A stretch of 64,000 bases of DNA from positions 30,624,893 to 30,688,892 of the forward strand of contig NC_057811.1 in assembly GCF_018294505.1 (NCBI RefSeq), read 5' to 3'. Source of the DNA: Triticum aestivum. Taxonomy: Eukaryota; Streptophyta; Magnoliopsida; Poales; Poaceae. The position numbers and the translations under genes were made by a program. Under the pieces are notes generated by a model. That model was not told the DNA's origin. It ran no database searches and saw only the letters and a program-made list of their open reading frames with translations. Below, one piece after another: positions 59,001 to 64,000 of this stretch. The number at the start of each line of letters is the position of its first letter. Position 1 is the stretch's first letter.

Positions 59001-62000
59001 ATGGTTTGAGGCAATGCTACTAGTCGAAACTCATCAGCGAAAGGGGTTCTTGGTCATGCTAGTAGCTTGGTTTCTTTGGAAACACCATAGTGGATGTGTT
59101 TTTGAGGGTAGAAATTCTGGGGTCAGCCAGCTTGTCCAAGAGACCAGAGAGGAATCCACTCTTCAGTGTTCTGCTGGCTCCTATGAGTTTGAGTCTCTTT
59201 GTCCTTGATCTTTGTTTGGTCTGGTGGTTGTTTGTTTGATATGTTCTGGCGCGCTTGTAATCTTCTGGTGTCTTTTGAGTTTGGTGACTGTGTTCCGTGT
59301 ATGTGTTAAAGGCCCTTTTGGGTCTATTATGTTTTGTGTTTTTCTCTTCTTAATACTCCCTCCATCCCAAAACAAATGTCTCAACTTTGGTAAGTTGAGA
59401 AACATTTTGGGACGGAGGGAGTACAATAATGACTGGCACCTCTCCTGCTGGTTCGATAAAAAAATAACTCTTTTTTTCTTAACCCAGAGATTACCTAGTA
59501 CTAGAATATCAAATTAATTTCCCTTTACCTTCTACAAAAGATGCCATAACTACGGAGCATGCAAATATGGATTTTTGTTTGTTCACTAAATCTCTGTTTT
59601 AAGTTCCTTTCATCTCATACTTGTGGACTATGTTTTCCTTTACAGAATATACGTTCTTCCATGCTTGAAACTGAAAGTTACTGTTCTGCTGCCTGTGGCT
59701 GCCTCCTTAGCTTTAATTACCATTCTCTGCAGATTCTAACAGTAATTTTTTTTTGTTTCAGATTCTGTGAATGAGGAGACGGGGCATCGTGCTAGCGCAA
59801 ATGATGAATTAGAACTTATTAAGCGTAAACTAGATGCAGCTGAGCAGGTGCTTCTCCTTATCCTGCAGTCATAACTCATAAACGATATACAGTTCGCTCT
59901 TGATTTGTGTTTCTATGGTCTCTGACACTAGTATAGCTGAGATGTACTGGAAAGCATTTGTTTAATCTATCAGTTTCATGAAAGCGTCAATGAGAAACAC
60001 ATCTTCCCCTTTCCTTTCTTACCCTATGTAAACACTGTATTGTAAATGACCCCCTTTTGCTCAATTAAAGCTGTCATCCATTTTGTCTTACAGCCGTATG
60101 GTTCCTATAGTCTGTGACCCTCCCCACCTTAGTACCACATTTCATATTTCCATTATTCTTTTTATTTAACTTTTTTTCAAATGGAAAAATATTTATTATA
60201 TTGTAGAAGAAGTGGATAACCATCACATTTTAGTTTCGTTAGAATATGACACTAGCTCTTCACCTACACCACTTTTTATGTGGATATTTTGTTAAAATTT
60301 GTCTCTTCTGGAGACAAACTATCACCATCAACAGCTTGGTCAACCAAGCTCTGGCTATTCCTATCAGGAAGAAATTACTCTCTCTGTTCCTAAATATAAG
60401 TCTTTTTAGAGATTCCAATACAAACTACATACGGATGTATATAGACATATTTTAGAATGTAGATTCACTCATTTTGCTCCATATGTAGTCCGCATTGGAA
60501 TCTCTAAAAAGGCTTATATTTAGGAACGGAGGAAGTAGAAAATTGCGATCACTTAATTGTCTGTAGCATGTATGTACTGATGGTAGTTTCTTCCATTGAA
60601 TATGTGAACCAGGAGAAGGCTCACTATGAAGGTCTCATGACAACCAAAGTTTTACCTGCTATTAAAATGGCTGAAGCAGAGTATGCAGATCTTCAGCAGC
60701 TTCGACAGGTTTTTGTTCTGTTACTGGCTTTAATTGCCTTGTTTTACTTTGTTGGACTATGATTGTTTCTGTATGGTTCTTCTCTAAGAGAAAGTCTGTT
60801 CTGTTATAGTTAGAGTCAGTGTGGGCCTGAAAATTCACATTGCCAAAAGAATTATAAAACTTGATAAGAGAACAGTTTCTTAATAAGTAAATAAGATAAA
60901 TACAGTGTCTAACATTCTGATGGAATGAACCCGCTGCAAGAGGCAATACAAGTGACGATTCTTGATTTTATTAATTAACAGGATGAAATACAAAGTAGTA
61001 AGATTAGCGTGAGTGTTCACGTAATTTGATTTTTACCTATTGAATGGACAGATGGTGTTTCAGGATGGTCCAGAACCACCAAACTCATGTTTTTTGGGTA
61101 TATTTTTGGAAAAGGTCATACCTTGAATAGTGGCCGAACTTAAACCAGCAACTTCATCTTAGCATTTATGTACTGCAATTAGAGTAATGCTGGACGTACT
61201 GTCAACTTAATACATCCAGCGTGTGTGTTCCGTTAATTTCTACGAAGCATTTTTAACACCTGGACGTATCAGGTCTTATGTGTTACCTGACTCACATGTG
61301 AGTGATGACCTTATATTCTGTAGGATAACTTCAAGAAGGCTTCGACTATTTGCCCTGAGAGCGATATGGAAGCTCTGAATAATGTTGCTGGATCCACTCC
61401 CGAACAATTAAGTGCCAAGTTAAATAGACTGAAACAGAGATTTGATCAAGAAAGCAGAAGGTTTGGAACCAAATTGGTCATAGTGGCAGGAAAAAGTTGA
61501 TGCCCATGAGTTTTTATCCTTTGTGAATAATAACAGTGATAATAATCTGAGCAGACATGCTGAGTCCATAGACGATCTGAGGGCATTGCATGACAAAAAG
61601 GAGCAGAAAATCTTAAGTAAGCAACAGCTGTATGCAAGTTTTAGGCTGAACATTAATGTAAGTTCATTACTTCATGTTTTCCTACCTATGTTGGCATGTT
61701 TGACTTTGATATGCTCATTGCACTCTACTGGATCTGCTTTTGACCCAAGTATATTGCTGTGCAGTCGTGTGAAAAATTATTGGACTTGCGGTGGAAGAAG
61801 TTCCAGAGAAATGCTGGCCTTTTGAAGAGACAATTGACATGGCTGTAAATACAAGTTTCTTTCTTGGATGTTTATCATCTGTTTTTCTGCTGGCTTTGAT
61901 TTCTCTTATCCATCAGTTGAAACGGTTAGTCCTGATAGGCCGTCCACTTTTATTGTTTTGAAGGTTCAATGAGCACCTGGGAAAGAAAGGTATCAGTGGA

Positions 62001-62759
62001 TTCACCAACGTAGATTACCAGAATAAAGTTTTATCTATTGAGGTGTGAATCCTTCATAACATTGCCATTTTGCCATGTACATAGCGGTCGGAGGATTTGT
62101 GCTTCATGTAACAGTTGTCTATGGTGTTTGATGTAGCTAACAATGCCTCAAGATGCATCTCATGATACCATCAGAGACACTAGAGGACTGTCAGGTACCT
62201 GTACCATGGTTGTAACTTGCAAGATGGTATTTTCACATTTCATTTATTGCTCAGAATACCATTCACCAAGTCATGTTTCTTTAGGAATCTTTTGCTAGTA
62301 TTTCATACCCATGTTTTCGTTAACTACAACTTTTGCTATGCAACTTGGTCCAGGGGGAGAGCGATCTTTTTCGACACTTTGCTTCGCTTTAGCTCTTCAT
62401 GGGATGACGGAAGCACCTTTTAGGGCCATGGATGAGTTTGATGTATTCATGGTGAGCAAACACGACACTTTCTACAACCATCCTGTTAATGACAAATCAA
62501 ACCTTTTTATTGGCGGTATCTGATTTGCGCAGGATGTGGTGAGCCGCAAAATAAGCTTGGACACCCTTGTAGATTTTGCTGTTGCACACGGGTCACAATG
62601 GATATTTATAACGCCGCATGATATCAGGTCTGAAAATCGCCTGTAGTTTCTCTCGTTCGAGTTCTCGCAAATGGATATTTATGGCATTTATGTTTATTCA
62701 GCATGGTGAAGCCTGGAGATCGGGTCAAGAAGCAGCAACTGGCCGCCCCTCGTGGTTGA
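37722..62759 (+). CDS. SMC6: SMC6, structural maintenance of chromosomes protein 6 (29 exons; copy appears damaged)
   Basis: SMC6 pairs with SMC5 in the nuclear SMC5/6 complex, which acts in homologous recombination repair and replication-fork stability. Spliced by eye, 29 exons give about 1,049 codons, the usual length for plant SMC6, starting [18 protein letters not shown] and ending AAPRG. The Walker A motif GQNGSGKS is split by intron 1. Then follow a coiled coil, hinge, second coiled coil, the signature [12 protein letters not shown] (exons 26-27), Walker B MDEFDVFM (exon 27) and ITPHDI (exon 28). The start at 37722 was chosen because it matches the conserved SMC6 N terminus. Two lesions: exon 14 lacks an AG acceptor (AA at 51658-51659), and exon 25 lacks one base at about 61980. 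Introns total over 21 kb and are rich in transposons. Identity is certain; functionality is doubtful. Confidence 0.93.
40180..40420. repeat. SMC6: Dispersed cereal repeat in SMC6 intron 4
   Basis: Contains CACACACCCTACTCCTATG followed by GCACCTCTGAGGGACTGAGA, a pattern I associate with a common dispersed cereal retroposon-like repeat. No target duplication was identified. A further repeat with GGCGCCC/GCGCCTTAG motifs lies at about 40770-40860 in the same intron. Confidence 0.4.
43182..43416. mobile_element. Stowaway MITE in SMC6 intron 8
   Basis: Starts CTCCCTCTATCCGGATA and ends CCAGATGGAGGGAG with TA on both sides. The 235-bp body is a near-palindrome. Confidence 0.85.
43471..43655. repeat. 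61-bp tandem repeat, three copies
   Basis: The unit GGCCTGCATGAATTGGTGAA... is 61 bp long and repeats three times almost without change. On both sides lies the motif GGCTGCTGTAGCTACAGCAT (about 43452 and 43670), so the array sits inside a larger repeated segment. Confidence 0.85.
43700..43973. mobile_element. Tourist-like (PIF/Harbinger) MITE in SMC6 intron 8
   Basis: Terminal inverted repeats GGGCAGTCCCAGTGC and GCATTGGGAGTGCCC with the 3-bp duplication TAA on both sides (43697-43699, 43974-43976). The length is 274 bp, non-coding. Confidence 0.85.
43977..45080. repeat. Unclassified repetitive DNA hosting the LINE insertion
   Basis: GC-rich, Pro/Ser/Leu-coding-like sequence in SMC6 intron 8 that resumes after the LINE (46800-47140). 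It has no intact frame and no domain I can name; a copia-like origin is possible but unproven. Confidence 0.3.
45098..46782 (+). mobile_element. RTE-type LINE, internally deleted, in SMC6 intron 8
   Basis: Flanked by a perfect 17-bp duplication GCTTCATTCTCTTGTGT (45081-45097, 46783-46799). The 5' part contains the plant RTE leader and a decayed AP-endonuclease domain ([19 protein letters not shown] at about 45440, then a LNGHVGT-type segment near 45880 and [14 protein letters not shown] near 46070). The reverse transcriptase is absent: sequence jumps at about 46660 to the family's 3' tail, CTACCCCAACTTGTTTGGGA followed by TTG repeats. Stops and frameshifts are numerous. It was probably mobilised in trans or deleted after insertion. 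Confidence 0.88.
49380..50475 (-). mobile_element. LINE 3' fragment with RT-associated zinc-binding domain, in SMC6 intron 12
   Basis: Minus-strand frames contain [13 protein letters not shown], then [18 protein letters not shown], the zinc-binding domain that follows reverse transcriptase in plant L1-type LINEs (usually CxxC...ETADHLxFxCPFA). The plus strand has a T-rich run at about 49370, which would be the poly(A) tail of the minus-strand element. The RT domain itself is not present, so this is a 5'-truncated copy. Confidence 0.7.
51205..51362. mobile_element. Stowaway MITE in SMC6 intron 12
   Basis: Starts CTCCATCCATTCCTAAATAT and ends TTTAGGAACGGAGGGAG with TA on both sides; 158 bp. 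It ends only 54 bp before exon 13. Confidence 0.88.
52518..53245. mobile_element. Candidate MULE-like element in SMC6 intron 15
   Basis: The ends carry CTCGAATGCAC (about 52532) and its complement GTGCATTCGAG (about 53218), with further matching GTATCGG and GGATAC motifs over about 100 bp on each side. The interior (about 52700-53020) is GC-rich and gene-like on the minus strand. I could not define exact ends or a 9-bp duplication, so the class is tentative. Confidence 0.45.
57424..57572. mobile_element. Stowaway MITE in SMC6 intron 18
   Basis: Starts CTCCCTCCGTTCACAAATAT and ends TTTGTGAACAAAGGGAG with TA on both sides; 149 bp. Confidence 0.9.
57787..58870 (-). repeat. GC-rich retroposon-like repeat in SMC6 intron 18
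   Basis: The left end carries GGCCTTTGCATCCC followed by CACAGCCATCTTTATTATA, resembling the motif at about 1060-1105. Minus-strand frames are Arg/Gly/Trp-rich, with [20 protein letters not shown] near 58110, and resemble the gag-like part of a cereal non-LTR element. No intact frame. Confidence 0.4.
58875..59350 (+). mobile_element. LINE 3' fragment in SMC6 intron 18
   Basis: The plus strand encodes [24 protein letters not shown] sequence with lesions, then [18 protein letters not shown]. This is the RT-associated zinc-binding domain and the WxLWKHRNxCVFEG motif at the C terminus of plant LINE polyproteins. A T-rich 3' UTR follows. No RT domain, so the copy is 5'-truncated. Confidence 0.65.
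59356..59421. mobile_element. Very short Stowaway-type MITE (66 bp)
   Basis: CTCCCTCCATCCCAAAACAA and the complementary TTTTGGGACGGAGGGAG, with TA on both sides and almost no interior. Confidence 0.8.
60378..60535. mobile_element. Stowaway MITE in SMC6 intron 19
   Basis: Starts CTCTCTCTGTTCCTAAATAT and ends TTTAGGAACGGAGGAAG with TA on both sides; 158 bp. It is closely related to the copy at 51205-51362 and lies 77 bp before exon 20. Confidence 0.88.
61765..62759 (+). other. SMC6: SMC6 exons 24-29: C-terminal ATPase half (residues about 895-1049), with a frameshift
   Basis: Exons 61765-61844, 61965-62042, 62137-62194, 62354-62451, 62533-62627 and 62702-62759 (TGA at 62757-62759). Exon 25 begins FNEHL and ends [17 protein letters not shown], but the two parts lie in different frames. 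One G is missing at about 61980 (CTGGAAAG where CTGGGAAAG is needed), and the unshifted frame soon reaches TAG. Exons 26-28 then restore the expected signature and Walker B sequences in the frame after the deletion. Confidence 0.87.
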
Positions 62760-64000
62760 CTAAGGACTCTGTCTGTCATTGTGCTCAGTAGTGTATATGT
62801 CTCCTTAGCCTTAGGATCCACCTTCGACAGACCTGTCGGGAACTGCTTGCTTCGTAATTAAGTTAGTGGTGTTGGTTGATTAGGTAGCATCAGGAGCAAA
62901 AGAATTACAGATGACAAGGACGAACAAGAGTTGCCATATCTGCCAGATAGTGTGTACGTTCATAAGAACAGAACAGTTAGTTTAACTTGTCTGATGTAAA
63001 CGCCTGGACTTTGGAGAAACAACTCTACAATGTATAACACTGTATCAGGCATGTAAAAAGAGGTGCTACATTCTGGGACCAGCTCTCTGCAGATATGTAA
63101 GCTTAGTTGCCTGTCATTCTGTTCCCCGGTTCAAAAAATAGCACAAAACAAAAAAAATTCTGTTTTTTGTTGACAAACATTCTTTGGTGTTCTACCCTAC
63201 ATATAAATTCATCTGGAGAAATCCCATTTGTGGCACTTAAGGTAAAAAGCCAAAACAGGTAGCCCAAAATGCTTCAGAAATGACGTTTTTCACAGTATTG
63301 CTTTTGTTTCCTCAAAAAAATGTATTGCTTATTTCATCATGAAATTTTGCACAGGAGTAGAACATTTAGACATCCGTGTTGTAAAAACATTTCAGATTCT
63401 TTTGATCCTTTTACTATATGACGAAAGATCTCTACCTCCTGCCATGTAAGCATTGTGCTAGTGTAATAGCTCTTGTTTACTATCTTTCATGTTTTTTTTT
63501 GGAGCTAGAAAATAAGTTGTCCAATTTGAAATAAGCGAGACAAGTTATGGGTGAATAACAGCTAATTTTGAGTGACCCAAAGGCTATTTAACAAGTTTCT
63601 TTAATGAACTTTACACGGAGGAAGAATTCGAATCATGTCCAAATCCATCCATTTGTCTTGATTATTGTTAGAAAAGTTGCCAATATCAAAGGTTATATTC
63701 ATACCAGGCTCAAATTCGTAAGCTTTGGCCAATCTTCAACAACTAGAACAACCAAAATACGTGTGGTCTATGTGATTAAAGATTGTAACTTTGAATTGGA
63801 AACCATATTTCGTCTTGAAGTAAGCAAGAATCTTAGTATGCTCGTCCATGTTGCAGACAATATACTTATCTAGAACATCAATCTTTGCAAAGCAGGGGAC
63901 ACACTAATCCAAATTGAAAAAACAAAAATTACAATTTAAAAGGATAACCTTAAGACATGCTTAAGAAAGAAATATGTGCACAAAATATTAAACTAATTAC
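62760..64000. other. SMC6 3' UTR and downstream intergenic DNA
   Basis: AT-rich sequence after the SMC6 stop codon. I see no clear poly(A) signal cluster and no transposon boundary. A plus frame at 63604-63873 has no recognisable domain and unremarkable composition, so I do not call it a gene. Confidence 0.4.

Larger units (their letters stand above)
56562..61657 (+). other. SMC6: SMC6 exons 17-23: second coiled-coil arm (residues about 664-894)
   Basis: Exons 56562-56690, 56811-56925, 59762-59847, 60613-60708, 60982-61008 (a 27-nt microexon, DEIQSSKIS), 61324-61460 and 61555-61657. The coil sequence includes [20 protein letters not shown] and [17 protein letters not shown]. The microexon has good sites on both sides and keeps phase 0, but it is too short to be certain from sequence alone. 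Confidence 0.83.

Noticed and set aside
1..64000. CRISPR arrays, operons, tRNA or rRNA genes
   Set aside because: No regularly spaced direct repeats with unique spacers, no tRNA cloverleaf and no rRNA segments were seen; the tandem arrays are transposon-internal satellites.

Overview
The window is nuclear DNA from a grass of the wheat/barley tribe (Triticeae). The evidence is a BARE1/WIS/Angela-type copia element, an Athila-lineage gypsy element with a typical Triticeae LTR, a CACTA element with TTTGCCGTC-type subterminal repeats, many CTCCCTCCGT-ended Stowaway MITEs, and a host gene whose introns are swollen by transposons. There is no prokaryotic or organellar gene organisation.

Layout. 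1-269 is the end of a CACTA element that runs in from the left. 485-870 is a foldback repeat and 1196-1925 a hAT-type element with an 8-bp target duplication. 3920-4561 (minus) holds three phase-0 exons of a small gene I cannot name; further minus-strand exon material lies at 13981-14104 and 14105-14615/34204-34440. A complete copia retrotransposon (5194-13767, TSD TAATC) and a gypsy retrotransposon (14621-34198, TSD GGGTG) separate these pieces. The gypsy element contains a solo copia LTR (16741-29182, TSD GATAT), which itself contains a 10.7-kb CACTA element (17259-27980, TSD CTC). The CACTA carries a TNP2-like gene and a Ptta/En-Spm-type second gene, both broken by TAG codons, plus a 1.2-kb GAA tract, a CCCCGA satellite, a 31-bp tandem array and a hairpin. 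34204-35898 is unclassified repetitive DNA. 35899-37517 is a Stowaway MITE interrupted by a Pack-MULE-like element (36050-37401, 9-bp TSD).

37722-62759 (plus) is SMC6, the kleisin-bridged ATPase of the SMC5/6 DNA-repair complex. I could place 29 exons encoding about 1,049 residues: Walker A, coiled coil, hinge, coiled coil, signature motif and Walker B. Two lesions stand out. The acceptor of exon 14 reads AA instead of AG, and exon 25 lacks one base, which shifts the frame before the C-terminal ATPase half. If both are real, this copy cannot make normal SMC6. Its introns hold an RTE-type LINE with a 17-bp TSD, two other LINE fragments, a Tourist MITE, five Stowaway MITEs, a 61-bp tandem repeat and a MULE-like element. 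62760-64000 is 3' flank with no recognisable gene.

I found no previously undescribed multi-gene system. The best leads are the broken SMC6 copy, the fully resolved insertion nest, the copia element with near-identical LTRs around a decayed interior, the intact but unexplained 453-residue ORF of the gypsy element, and the Pack-MULE-like insertion next to the SMC6 promoter. All exon boundaries, identities and counts were made by eye.
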